Assembly: GCA_963739005.1 (NCBI GenBank) | Contig: CAVTYQ010000004.1 | Span: 552,589 to 616,588, forward strand | Origin: DASWJZ01 sp963739005 | Lineage (GTDB): Bacteria > Pseudomonadota > Alphaproteobacteria > Rhizobiales > Afifellaceae | Direction of reading: 5' to 3' | DNA: 64,000 bases | Shown here: positions 1 to 8,070 of the stretch, piece by piece | Layout: each line of letters starts with the position of its first letter | How positions within the stretch are numbered: position 1 is the first letter of the stretch | Notes under the pieces: generated by a model | Seen by the model: only the letters and a program-made list of their open reading frames with translations | Database searches by the model: none | What the model was told of the DNA's origin: nothing | Translations under genes and position numbers: made by a program

Positions 1-247
1 TCCGCGCAAGCTCGCGCGCCGCGATGGCGAGTTCCGTCTTTACCGCTTGAGGCGTTTCGATATCGGCTCGACGCAGCGCGTCGTTTGCAAGGCCGATGAT
101 GCGATGGCGGGCCGCGACGCGGAGGAAACGCTTCCAGTCGATGGATGGCGTGGCGGCGGAGCGGACCGCTTCATTGCGCTCCGCGCTCGGCGGCCAGCGG
201 CAGCAGGCGGCCGCCAGCAAGAATTCTTGCGGGATCGCTTCCGGCAT
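1..247 (-). CDS. Nucleotidyltransferase family protein (N-terminal part, cut by window edge)
   Basis: An open frame starts at the ATG whose A is base 247 and runs off the left edge, giving 82 N-terminal residues with no stop. The sequence has the look of the PF14907-type nucleotidyltransferases: an LLLAAACCR-like opening, then SIDWKRFLRVAARHR (about residues 40-55) followed by IIGLANDAL. This family often sits in proteobacterial lasso-peptide clusters, and this gene is divergent from one. Its catalytic part lies outside the window, so activity cannot be judged. The assignment is by pattern recognition of the N-terminus and the gene neighbourhood. The role (adding a nucleotidyl group to the peptide or another acceptor) is inference. 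Confidence 0.7.
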   Translation of the reverse strand, partial: MPEAIPQEFLLAAACCRWPPSAERNEAVRSAATPSIDWKRFLRVAARHRIIGLANDALRRADIETPQAVKTELAIAARELAR

Positions 248-433
248 GACCCCCTCAAGACGAGCGCCAGAGAACCGTTTGGCGGCAGAACTGCACAAAA
301 AATCGCCAGAAAATGCCGCCGAGAGTTGGCGCGAGAATCAGTGCGTGCAATACACGTAATAAGTGATTCGCCGGCGTGGCTCGTTGGCGTTCGGCCCCTT
401 CCGGCGAAGGACACAAGAAAACCGGCGGGTCGG

Positions 434-910
434 ATGTCGCAGCGACGTTACCCGAAGAAGTTGCGAAAATGGCGTTCCCTTGCGGCTGGCGACGCCCGCC
501 TGTTGCTGGAAGCTGCGGTCTTTCTCGCAATTGCGCGCGCGGCGGTTCTTTTGATCCCGTTTCGTTTCTTGGCTGGCTTGGTTGATCGCGCGCCTGTCCA
601 ACCTGCACGAGATCCGAATCCGGCGCTGAACTGCACGATAGGATGGGCGGTCGCCACTGCGGCCCGGAACGTCCCTTGGCGCGCGGCCTGCCTGCCGTGC
701 GCGCTTGCAGCGAAAGCGATGCTCTCGCGCCGAGGCTACCGCGCGGTCCTCCACTTCGGTGTGGGGAGGGACGAGACCGGCGCTCTCGTCGCGCATGCCT
801 GGCTTGAAGCCGGGGGAACGATTGTCGTTGGCGGCGGCGGCGCCCAAGCCGTGACCCCCCTCGCGCGCTTCGGCGACGCATTTCGTCGCCTCACGACGGC
901 CGACGGATGA
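434..910 (+). CDS. Lasso peptide biosynthesis B2 protein (transglutaminase-like leader peptidase)
   Basis: This 158-residue protein has the usual length and layout of the stand-alone B2 leader peptidase (PF13471). A basic and hydrophobic N-terminus (RKWRSL at 11-16, then a helix to about 50) precedes the catalytic region. Cys86 (in AACLPCAL), the following RRGYRAVLHFGVG (99-111) and His121 (in AHAW) match the Cys-His pair that cuts the leader off the precursor. The third catalytic Asp is not obvious: the residue 12 after His121 is Gly133. The frame stays open upstream to base 47, but the homology begins at this ATG. The stop overlaps the start of the kinase gene by 4 bases, so the two are translationally coupled. 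Confidence 0.85.
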   Translation: MSQRRYPKKLRKWRSLAAGDARLLLEAAVFLAIARAAVLLIPFRFLAGLVDRAPVQPARDPNPALNCTIGWAVATAARNVPWRAACLPCALAAKAMLSRRGYRAVLHFGVGRDETGALVAHAWLEAGGTIVVGGGGAQAVTPLARFGDAFRRLTTADG

Positions 911-1842
911 TGCCCGAAGCGCGGCACCTTGGAGCCGGATGCTACATTTCGCACGGGCTGCGGATCAATTCCGCGATCGCCTTGCCTGAGCTCGACGCAG
1001 CGCGGACGGAGAACGAGCCGCTTCCCGAGATTTCGATCCGCACAGGCCCCGTGGTCCGGACGCTCGCAGGGGCAGAGCGCGTCTCTGCACTTGTCCAAAT
1101 CGCCGGTCGCGACATGCTTTTCGAAGTCCCCAGCGTCGCGCGCTATCGTGTGCGAAGTGGTGAGGAGATTGTCGTCGATCCTCTCTCGGGAGCGTCCGAC
1201 AAGGCGGTCCGGCTGCACATCCTCGGCACCGCGCTCGCCATCCTTTGCATGCAGCGCGGTCTGCTGCCGCTTCATGCGAACGCGATCGTATTTGACGGGC
1301 GCGCGATATGCTTCGCCGGCAACTCGGGTGCCGGCAAATCCACGCTGACCGCCTCGCTTTGCAAGAAGGACTACGAGATCCTCTCGGACGACGTGTGCGT
1401 CGTGAGCCTGGACGAGACGGGCGGCGCACTGTGCTGGCCGGGCGTCCCCCGCTTGAAACTGTGGCGCGAGGCTGCCACCGCCGTCGGCGAGGATGTCAGC
1501 CGCTGCGAGCAGCTCGTTGACGGGATCGAGAAGTATCAGGTGCCTCTGGCGACGCCCAGGTGCTCGATCCCGCGACCGCTGCATCGCCTCTACATTCTTC
1601 CAGACCGACAAATGCGCAACGAGGGTCAGGTCGAGCGCTTGACTGGCGTCGCCGCCGTCAACGCGATCGTGGCGCACACGTATCGCGGCTGGGCGGTCGC
1701 GCCGATGGGCGTGGGGCCGGTGCAATTTCGCCTCGCCACCGCGATTGCGCGGAACGCGGAGGTCTTTGCGGCTGGGCGCCGCTGGGGCCTTGACGTCTAT
1801 GCGGAGGAGGTCGGCAGATTGGAGCGTCATTTCGCGAGCTGA
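907..1842 (+). CDS. HPr kinase-like protein of a lasso peptide cluster (predicted peptide kinase)
   Basis: This is a 311-residue protein with an HprK-type P-loop, GNSGAGKST at 138-146, preceded by the LPLHANAIV block (His123) and followed by SDDVCVV (Asp161, Asp162) and a PGVPRLKLW segment near 179. It lacks the N-terminal HPr-recognition domain of true HprK. Related kinases in lasso clusters (paeninodin type) phosphorylate the C-terminal Ser of the precursor. Both predicted precursors downstream end in Ser, which fits that role. The start is an ATG overlapping the B2 stop. The call as HprK-like is firm; the peptide substrate is inferred from context. Confidence 0.8.
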   Translation: MMPEARHLGAGCYISHGLRINSAIALPELDAARTENEPLPEISIRTGPVVRTLAGAERVSALVQIAGRDMLFEVPSVARYRVRSGEEIVVDPLSGASDKAVRLHILGTALAILCMQRGLLPLHANAIVFDGRAICFAGNSGAGKSTLTASLCKKDYEILSDDVCVVSLDETGGALCWPGVPRLKLWREAATAVGEDVSRCEQLVDGIEKYQVPLATPRCSIPRPLHRLYILPDRQMRNEGQVERLTGVAAVNAIVAHTYRGWAVAPMGVGPVQFRLATAIARNAEVFAAGRRWGLDVYAEEVGRLERHFAS

Positions 1843-1884
1843 CCGTGGGCATTTGTTTGGCTTCAATTGAGAGGAGACTTGAAA

Positions 1885-2040
1885 ATGGAACATGAAGGGC
1901 CGACCCGCGCAGAGACGGGGGGTCAGAGCGGTGAGATCCGCGCGGAAGCCTGGAAGCGGCCGGTGCTTCAGCGGCTAAGCGCCAATGATGCGGAGACCGG
2001 AGTTAATCTCGGTTCCGAGCTCGTCCTTCTGCTTTCGTGA
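1885..2040 (+). CDS. Predicted lasso peptide precursor A1 (51 aa)
   Basis: A 51-codon ORF begins at ATG 1885 behind a strong Shine-Dalgarno (GAGGAGA at about 1871). The N-terminal 20 residues are hydrophilic and acidic; then comes a leader block WKRPVLQRL (23-31), close to the Y-x2-P-x-L element that the PqqD-type B1 protein binds in lasso leaders. I predict cleavage after Thr38, giving the 13-residue core GVNLGSELVLLLS. Gly1 and Glu7 could form a 7-residue macrolactam, and the terminal Ser13 is the likely phosphorylation site. It lies between the kinase and B1 genes and its stop overlaps an alternative GTG start of B1. The cleavage point is inference; the usual Thr at leader position -2 is absent (Glu37). 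Confidence 0.72.
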   Translation: MEHEGPTRAETGGQSGEIRAEAWKRPVLQRLSANDAETGVNLGSELVLLLS

Positions 2041-2063
2041 AGCTGCAAGGCGGAGAAGTCGGC

Positions 2064-2357
2064 ATGTCGGGCAGCTCTGGCATTTCCCTTCGCTCTTGCG
2101 TGCGCCAGAGCCAAGGCTTCCTGCAGGCCGAGGTCGACGGCGAGATCGTTGCGATGAGCGTGGAGAAGGGCATGTGCTACGGCCTCGACGCCATCGGCAC
2201 GCGCGTCTGGCGCATGCTCGGCGATCCAACGCAGGTCGCGGATATCTGCGCCGCGCTTGAGTGCGAATACCGCGTCGCACCCGAGGTCTGCGAGAAGGAC
2301 GTGCTCGATCTCCTCGAGGAGCTTCGCTCCGAGGGCATGATCGAAGAGACGGCTTGA
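2064..2357 (+). CDS. PqqD family protein, lasso leader-peptide recognition element (B1)
   Basis: The product is 97 residues, the normal size for a stand-alone RiPP recognition element. It shows the PqqD fold pattern: an early strand with AEVDGEIVAMSV, then KGMCYGLDAIGTRVWRML, a DPTQVADICAAL helix and a C-terminal DVLDLLEELRSEGMI helix. It should bind the leaders of A1 and A2 and present them to the B2 peptidase. I chose ATG 2064 because GGAGAAG lies 5 bases upstream; an in-frame GTG at 2037 overlapping the A1 stop is the alternative (106 residues). Confidence 0.87.
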   Translation: MSGSSGISLRSCVRQSQGFLQAEVDGEIVAMSVEKGMCYGLDAIGTRVWRMLGDPTQVADICAALECEYRVAPEVCEKDVLDLLEELRSEGMIEETA

Positions 2358-2389
2358 TCGGTTTCGGCGGACGACACCAGGAGACGCGA

Positions 2390-2551
2390 ATGGACGATGA
2401 AACCGAAGAGGGTCCCTCCAGCGAGAGGGACGAAGGCGAACGCCAACCGAAGACGTGGAGGCGGCCGGTCCTTCAGCGGCTCAACTCAAGCCAGGCGGAG
2501 CTTAGCATAGGCCCCGCCGACGATGGCCTTGCTGTCGGTCTTCTTTCCTAG
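2390..2551 (+). CDS. Predicted lasso peptide precursor A2 (53 aa)
   Basis: A 53-codon ORF lies between B1 and the cyclase gene. Its N-terminus is strongly acidic (MDDETEEG), followed by TWRRPVLQRL at 22-31, nearly identical to the block in A1 at the same residue positions. Aligning the two gives a leader of 38 residues and a core SIGPADDGLAVGLLS of 15 residues. Asp7 can close a 7-residue ring with Ser1, and the core ends in Ser15, again fitting the kinase in the operon. The sequence ends about 15 bases before the cyclase ATG. Cleavage site and ring are predictions from comparing the two precursors. Confidence 0.72.
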   Translation: MDDETEEGPSSERDEGERQPKTWRRPVLQRLNSSQAELSIGPADDGLAVGLLS

Positions 2552-2566
2552 CGCCGCGCGCCGCAA

Positions 2567-4510
2567 ATGACGGCGCTCGCCGGCTACTGGCACTTCGACT
2601 GGCGTTCCGACGCCGGCGAGAAATGCGCGCGCATGCTCGCCGCGCAGAGCATCTACGGATCCGACGATGACGGTCGTCAATGGGAGGGTGGTTCCGTCGC
2701 GCTTGGACGCCGCCTTTTCCATCTGCTGCCGGAGGACGACTTCGACCGCGGGCCATCCATCAGCGCGGACGGGCGCTACGTAATCGCCGCCGACGTGCGG
2801 CTCGACAACCGCGCCGATCTGATCGCGGCGCTAGCTCTTCATCGAAGCGAGGCACGCCAGCTTTGTGACGCAGCGATCGCGCTCGCCGCGTGGCGGAAGT
2901 GGCAGGCCGAGGCCCTCGACCGGCTCGTCGGCGATTTCGCTTTCGCACTCTGGGACGATGCCGAGCGCCGCCTGTGGCTTGCCCGCGACTTTCTCGGCCA
3001 GAGGCCGCTTCACTATCACGCCGCCGATCGGTTCGTTGCTTTCGCGTCGATGCCGAAGGGCCTGCACGCACTCGCCGAGATTCCCTATGCGCCGGACGAA
3101 GAGAGGATCGCCGAATTCCTGGTGCTTCTCCCCGATCACGGCGCGCGGACCTTCTTCCAAGGCATCGAACGCGTCGAGCCGGGGCACTTCGTCAGTATCA
3201 CGGCAGCGGGCGTCACCTGCCGCCGCTACTGGAATCCGGAGCGGCGGACAATCCGACTTGCCGGCAGCGGAGCCTATGCCGAGGCCGCACGGCACCATCT
3301 CGATGAAGCGGTCGCGGCGCGGCTCCGCCGCTCGCGCGGCGGCCTCGGCACGCATCTCAGTGCCGGTCTCGACAGCGCCGGCGTGACGGCGACAGCCGCG
3401 CGCCTGCTGCGGCCCTGCGGCGAAGCTCTCGCCGCTTTCACGTCGGTGCCGCGCCAGGGGTTCAATGGGCCGGTGCCGTCGGGACGGCTCGGCGACGAAG
3501 GGCCGCTTGCCGCCGAGACCGCGGCGCTCCACCCGAACGTCGAACATGTGCAGATACGGTCCGAGCGACGCTCGCCGGTCGCCGACCTCGACCGGTATTT
3601 CTTCCTCTACGAAGCGCCGATGCTCAACCTTTGCAATGGCGTCTGGTTCAACGCCATCAACCGGGCCGCGCAGAAGCGCGGGATAGCAGTGATGCTGACC
3701 GCCCAGATGGGCAACATGTCGATCAGCTATGACGGCCAGCAGCTTCTGTCCGAGCTTGTCCGACAGGGGAGATGGCTGACCTGGTTCGAGGCCGGCCATG
3801 CGCTGACCCGCGGACGCCACATGCGCTGGCGCGGCGTGCTCAAGCAAAGCTTCGGTCCCTGGTTGCCAGACGCCGTTTGGGCCTTGCTCCAGCGCATCAC
3901 AGGCAATCGCCCGCTCGCCATCGGCGACTATTCTGCGATCAGCTTGGAGCGGCTCGCCGCTCTCGACCTCGACAAGCGGGCGCGCGAGCGCGGCCTCGAC
4001 TTCAGCTATCGCCCCCGCGCGGATGGCTTCGAGACAAGACTCTGGGCACTCCAGCGCATCGACCTCGGACCTTTCAACAAGGGCACGCTCGGCGGCTTCG
4101 GCATCGACCTCCGCGATCCGACGGCGGACCGGCGGCTCGTCGAATTCTGCCTCGCGGTTCCGACGGAGGAGTTTCTTTCGCACGGCACGCCGCGCGCCCT
4201 TGCGTTGCGCGCCCTCTCGGATCGGCTTCCGAAAAGCGTGCTGAGGGAGCGGCGGAGGGGTCTGCAGGCGGCCGACTGGCACGAGGGCTTCTCGGCCGCG
4301 CGCGAGGAAATCGCCGGGGAACTCGAACGGCTCGCTGAATCCCGGCCGGCCCGCGCGGCGCTCGACGTTTCGCGGCTGAGGGCCCTTGTCAGCGATTGGC
4401 CGACCGGCGGGTGGGAGCGCGAAGCGACTCTGCGATCCTATCGTTATGCGCTCCTTCGCGGCATCTCCGCTGGGCACTTCGCGCGCCGCGCTCTCCGCGC
4501 CAACATGTAA
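2567..4510 (+). CDS. Lasso peptide macrolactam synthetase (asparagine synthetase B-like, C protein)
   Basis: The 647-residue protein has an N-terminal glutaminase-like domain without the catalytic Cys2 (it starts MTALAGYW), as in lasso cyclases, and a C-terminal ATP-dependent synthetase domain. The PP-loop is SAGLDSAGV at 265-273, and LTAQMGNMSISYDG at 377-390 corresponds to the second conserved substrate block. The predicted reaction is adenylation of the acidic side chain at core position 7, followed by amide formation with the new N-terminus. It is the last gene of the operon B2-K-A1-B1-A2-C. Length and motif order match the family well. Confidence 0.9.
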   Translation: MTALAGYWHFDWRSDAGEKCARMLAAQSIYGSDDDGRQWEGGSVALGRRLFHLLPEDDFDRGPSISADGRYVIAADVRLDNRADLIAALALHRSEARQLCDAAIALAAWRKWQAEALDRLVGDFAFALWDDAERRLWLARDFLGQRPLHYHAADRFVAFASMPKGLHALAEIPYAPDEERIAEFLVLLPDHGARTFFQGIERVEPGHFVSITAAGVTCRRYWNPERRTIRLAGSGAYAEAARHHLDEAVAARLRRSRGGLGTHLSAGLDSAGVTATAARLLRPCGEALAAFTSVPRQGFNGPVPSGRLGDEGPLAAETAALHPNVEHVQIRSERRSPVADLDRYFFLYEAPMLNLCNGVWFNAINRAAQKRGIAVMLTAQMGNMSISYDGQQLLSELVRQGRWLTWFEAGHALTRGRHMRWRGVLKQSFGPWLPDAVWALLQRITGNRPLAIGDYSAISLERLAALDLDKRARERGLDFSYRPRADGFETRLWALQRIDLGPFNKGTLGGFGIDLRDPTADRRLVEFCLAVPTEEFLSHGTPRALALRALSDRLPKSVLRERRRGLQAADWHEGFSAAREEIAGELERLAESRPARAALDVSRLRALVSDWPTGGWEREATLRSYRYALLRGISAGHFARRALRANM

Positions 4511-4674
4511 GTGCCGGCTGTCTCGCGGCGCGATGGGACTTTCGCGCCGCTTGGAATATCACGGCAGTTCCTGCAAGTTGTCCGGACGCTTGGGCGGGCT
4601 CGCGGAGCGAAGATGCGACATGCGACGAGGCAGGCCGATCGCCGGCGCCGCGACGCCCCGTGGGCGCCCGGTCG

Positions 4675-5757
4675 GTGAGCGGCGCGCGCATCTTTCCTGT
4701 CCTTCTTTCCGGGGGGGTGGGGACCCGGCTTTGGCCGATCTCGCGGGAGGATGCGCCAAAGCAGCTCATCCAGCTTGTGGACGGAGGGACACTCTTCCAG
4801 CAGGCAGCGCTGCGCGCGACCGATCCTGAACTTTTCCAGCCGCTGACCGTCATCGCGGCCGGTCCGCACCGTTTCATGATCGCGGAGCAGCTGCACGCAG
4901 CCGGCTTCTCGAAGGCGCGGATCGTGCTTGAGCCGATCGGTAGGAACACGGCTGCCGCCGCCGCGGTGGCGGCGCTGGTTGTTGCGGAAGTCGCGCCGGA
5001 CGGGCTCGTCCTTCTGATGCCGGCGGACCATCTGATCGGCGACGACGCGGCCTTTCGCGCGACTGTGCGGCAAGCCGTCCCCGCCGCGCAAGGCGGCTTG
5101 ATCACGCTCTTCGGGATCAGACCCGACAACCCTGCCACCGGCTATGGCTATATTCGCCTCGGCGACCGATGTGCGCATGCCGCAGCCGCCAGAGAGGTCG
5201 CCGCCTTCGTCGAGAAGCCCGACCGCGCGACGGCGGAGAGCTATCTGCGGGACGGCAGCTATTTCTGGAATAGCGGGATCGTGCTTGCGTCTGCCGAGAC
5301 GCTTCTAAAGCAGATCGCGCTGCTCGAGCCGGATCTCCTGGCATCGGCGCGGCTCGCACTGGAAGGCGCGGCGCGTGACGCCGACTTCATTCGCCTCGAC
5401 GCAAACGCCTACGGGCGCTGCCGTGCAATCTCGTTCGACTACGCGGTGCTTGAGCGGAGCGACAGCGTCGCCGTTGTGCCCGCCGCATTCGGCTGGCGCG
5501 ACGTGGGCTCCTGGGCTTCGCTTTGGGAAGCAGCCGCGCGCGACGCCGATGGCAACGCTCTGATCGGCAACGTCATCGCCGAATCGACGAAGGACGCCTA
5601 TGTGCGCAGCGACGGGCCGCTGGTCGTGACGCTCGGCGTCGAAGACCTGATTGTGGTGGCGACGAAGGACGCCGTGCTCGTCGCCGCCAAGGACCGCGAT
5701 CAGGAGATCCGGGCGATCGTGGAGCGCTTGCGCGCGAAGAACAATGACAGCGCCTAG
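4675..5757 (+). CDS. manC: Mannose-1-phosphate guanylyltransferase (GDP-mannose pyrophosphorylase)
   Basis: With a GTG start at 4675 the protein has 360 residues. The nucleotide-binding signature LSGGVGTRLWP (11-21) and the following PKQ motif begin at once, FVEKP follows in the middle, and FGWRDVGSW marks the C-terminal half of the catalytic domain. It converts mannose-1-phosphate and GTP to GDP-mannose. The fused phosphomannose-isomerase domain of long ManC proteins is missing. The frame is open upstream to 4396, but that part overlaps the lasso cyclase and has no homology; no ATG lies near the true N-terminus. GTG 4660 is an alternative. It supplies GDP-mannose for the polysaccharide genes that follow. 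Confidence 0.85.
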   Translation: MSGARIFPVLLSGGVGTRLWPISREDAPKQLIQLVDGGTLFQQAALRATDPELFQPLTVIAAGPHRFMIAEQLHAAGFSKARIVLEPIGRNTAAAAAVAALVVAEVAPDGLVLLMPADHLIGDDAAFRATVRQAVPAAQGGLITLFGIRPDNPATGYGYIRLGDRCAHAAAAREVAAFVEKPDRATAESYLRDGSYFWNSGIVLASAETLLKQIALLEPDLLASARLALEGAARDADFIRLDANAYGRCRAISFDYAVLERSDSVAVVPAAFGWRDVGSWASLWEAAARDADGNALIGNVIAESTKDAYVRSDGPLVVTLGVEDLIVVATKDAVLVAAKDRDQEIRAIVERLRAKNNDSA

Positions 5758-6670
5758 AGTTTCCGGAGCGGACACCGTGAGCGGTCTCGAAGAGCAGCAT
5801 CCGCGGCACCTGGGTGCTCGCGCTGCGCGGTCACTACGGTTCCTGTGCGGTGTCAGGGGTTGGGGACAACTCGTAGATTTGGTCGTGCCGGGCGATATCG
5901 CTGCTACGTTTGTGGTGGAGAATCCGACGGGGTGGTTTGCCGGAGACCTGTCGTCCTTTCTCGACCGCCGGATGTACCTGTTTGGGGAATATGAACGAGA
6001 AGAGATTCAGTGCTTCTTGTCGCTTGTCCCGCCTAGCCGACGAGGCGTGGTGCTGGATGTTGGCGCGAATGTCGGAACACACAGTTTGGCGTTTGCGCCG
6101 CACTTTGCCGCGGTGCATGCCTTCGAGCCGAATCCGATCCTCTGGGAAAGCTTCGAGAGGAACATGCGAATCAACGAGATCGCCAACGTGAGGCTGCACA
6201 GGGTCGCCCTCGCGGACCGCGATGGTGAGATGCCGTTCTATACAATTGCGAAGCAGAACTTTGGCTTGGGAACTCTCTCGACGATCCAGCAATATGACCG
6301 TCCGCTGCAATCGGCGGAGAGGGTCGATGTTGTTCATGCGAGCCGCCATCTCGAAGCAGCCGGGATAGGTCGCGTGGACGCCGTGAAGATCGACGTTCAG
6401 GGCTTCGAGCCCGAAGTCATCCGGGGTCTTGGCCCGCTGCTCGCAAGGGATGCGCCGATCGTTTGGTTTGAAGTTGCGGCCGGCACAGCCACCAAGATGG
6501 GTTCTGTGGCCGCCTTGAAGGAGCTCTTCCCATTTCCGGGTCAATTGTTTCGCTTCGAGGTTCAGCGCGGCGCGCTCCGCACCACCGTACGTCTCGTCAC
6601 AGCGCCGGAAGGCGAGCTGCCCCTCGGCAACTATCTGATCTCCCCTACTGGCCTTGATAAGGTCTTGTGA
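5744..6670 (+). CDS. FkbM family SAM-dependent methyltransferase
   Basis: The product is 308 residues when started at ATG 5744, which overlaps the end of manC by 14 bases. It contains the SAM-binding motif VVLDVGANVGTHSLAF (102-117), the acidic post-motif FEPNP, and the FkbM block DAVKIDVQGFEPEVIRGL. FkbM enzymes O-methylate sugars or small molecules. Placed between GDP-mannose synthesis and a flippase, its likely acceptor is a sugar of a surface polysaccharide. A role on the adjacent lasso peptide cannot be excluded but nothing in the sequence points to it. Confidence 0.85.
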   Translation: MTAPRVSGADTVSGLEEQHPRHLGARAARSLRFLCGVRGWGQLVDLVVPGDIAATFVVENPTGWFAGDLSSFLDRRMYLFGEYEREEIQCFLSLVPPSRRGVVLDVGANVGTHSLAFAPHFAAVHAFEPNPILWESFERNMRINEIANVRLHRVALADRDGEMPFYTIAKQNFGLGTLSTIQQYDRPLQSAERVDVVHASRHLEAAGIGRVDAVKIDVQGFEPEVIRGLGPLLARDAPIVWFEVAAGTATKMGSVAALKELFPFPGQLFRFEVQRGALRTTVRLVTAPEGELPLGNYLISPTGLDKVL

Positions 6671-6694
6671 ACGCGGCGTGGCCAGTGCCATCCA

Positions 6695-8041
6695 ATGGCG
6701 ATGAGTCTCTTTCGTGCCTCGGCGCTTCGTGATCTGCTGCGTCACGTCCCGTCGCGGTCCTTCCTCCGCACGGGCACGACCGTTGTCCTTGGGACGCTGC
6801 TGAACGCGCTGATCGGCATCGCCGCACTCCGCGTCTACACCCATCTCGCTCCGGCCCAGGTCTTCGGCGGGGCGAATCTGATTCTCGGCATCCTTGGGCT
6901 TGGCTTCCAGCTGTTCGTCCAGCCGGTCGTGTCGACGCAATTGCGCTACCACACCGAGGCCCGCCGGGCGGGGCATGGCGACAGCTTCACCGTGCAGACG
7001 CTTGGATGGGCCCTCGTCGCCGCGGCGCTTGCCGCCGGCCTCGCGCTCATAGGCTTGACGCTATGGTCAGGGGGCGGAAACAGCGACCTGAGCATTGGCA
7101 TTTCTGTGGCGGCGGTCTTTTGGATCCTCGTCAATGCCTCGCGCGGAGTCTTTTTCGCACGTTTCCATGCCGAGCAACGGATGACGCCTTTCGTGTGGCT
7201 TCGCGTCTTGGAGGCTTGTCTGATCGCTCTCATGACGGGCGTTCTCCTTGTCTTGGCGGCAAGTCAGGAGGCGTTCGTCTGGGGGCAGGTTCTCGGGCTT
7301 GCGGGAGGTCTCGTGGTCGCCAGCCTGTTCGCGCCCTGGCCGATGTTCGGTGCGTTTGCGCATCTTGCCGACCGTGAACATGCGGTCCCCGGTTTTCGTG
7401 CGAAGCTCTGGCGTTACGGGGCCCCGTTTGCTCCGATGGCGGTGTTGGGCTGGCTTGCGAACTTGGGCGACCGTTACGTGCTCGCGGCGCTTCTCGGTGG
7501 CGCGGCCACGGGCCAGTATCTCGCCGCTTTCTCGATCGCGAGTCAGGGATTTTCGCTGGCGCGGGGCGCGCTGAGCGATCTCTTCCGCCCGAAACTCTTC
7601 GATGCCGAAACCTCCGGCGACCGCAATCGTGCTAACCGCCTGTTTCTCGCCTGGCTTGCCGCCTACGTCGGGATCAGTCTTTGCGGCCTCTTGGGGATCG
7701 CGGTCCTTGGAAAGTGGGTCGTCTGGCTGGTCCTTGCCGAGCCCTATCGAGCGGGCGCAGTGGAGATCATGCTTTGGATCGGAATTGGCTTCACCGCAAG
7801 CGGGCTTACGACCGCGTTCGAGAACCGCATCCTCTCGCTTGGACACTCCGCCAAGATGCTGTGGCCCCTCGCAGTCGCGGCCCTCGCCGACGTCGGGTTC
7901 GCCTACGTGCTGATCGTTCGCAACGGCGCCGTCGGCGCCGCGCAAGCGAGCTGTCTGAGCTATGTGCTGCAGCTCATCTGCACGGCGCTCATCCTAGCGT
8001 GGATCATGCGGAAACAGCCTTTGCCGCCGGCCGCGGGATGA
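6695..8041 (+). CDS. Wzx-like polysaccharide flippase (MATE/oligosaccharidyl-lipid flippase superfamily)
   Basis: This is a 448-residue integral membrane protein with about 12 hydrophobic segments spread evenly through its length and no soluble domain. The pattern TTVVLGTLLNALIG near the N-terminus, LGDRYVLAALLGGAATGQYLAAFSIASQG in the middle and an RP near DLFRPKLF are typical of Wzx/RfbX-type exporters. It would turn an undecaprenyl-linked oligosaccharide across the inner membrane. It follows the methyltransferase gene by 24 bases and converges with the polymerase gene. Confidence 0.8.
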   Translation: MAMSLFRASALRDLLRHVPSRSFLRTGTTVVLGTLLNALIGIAALRVYTHLAPAQVFGGANLILGILGLGFQLFVQPVVSTQLRYHTEARRAGHGDSFTVQTLGWALVAAALAAGLALIGLTLWSGGGNSDLSIGISVAAVFWILVNASRGVFFARFHAEQRMTPFVWLRVLEACLIALMTGVLLVLAASQEAFVWGQVLGLAGGLVVASLFAPWPMFGAFAHLADREHAVPGFRAKLWRYGAPFAPMAVLGWLANLGDRYVLAALLGGAATGQYLAAFSIASQGFSLARGALSDLFRPKLFDAETSGDRNRANRLFLAWLAAYVGISLCGLLGIAVLGKWVVWLVLAEPYRAGAVEIMLWIGIGFTASGLTTAFENRILSLGHSAKMLWPLAVAALADVGFAYVLIVRNGAVGAAQASCLSYVLQLICTALILAWIMRKQPLPPAAG

Positions 8042-8070
8042 CGCTTGGAGGCGCTTGCGGAGAGAGCGGC

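Noticed and set aside
47..433. N-terminal extension of the B2 protein frame
   Set aside because: It overlaps the nucleotidyltransferase start and has no similarity to the family; the leader peptidase pattern begins at ATG 434.
2831..4477. 548-residue open frame on the minus strand inside the cyclase gene
   Set aside because: Shadow of the GC-rich coding frame; composition is Arg/Ala/Pro-rich with no recognisable domain.
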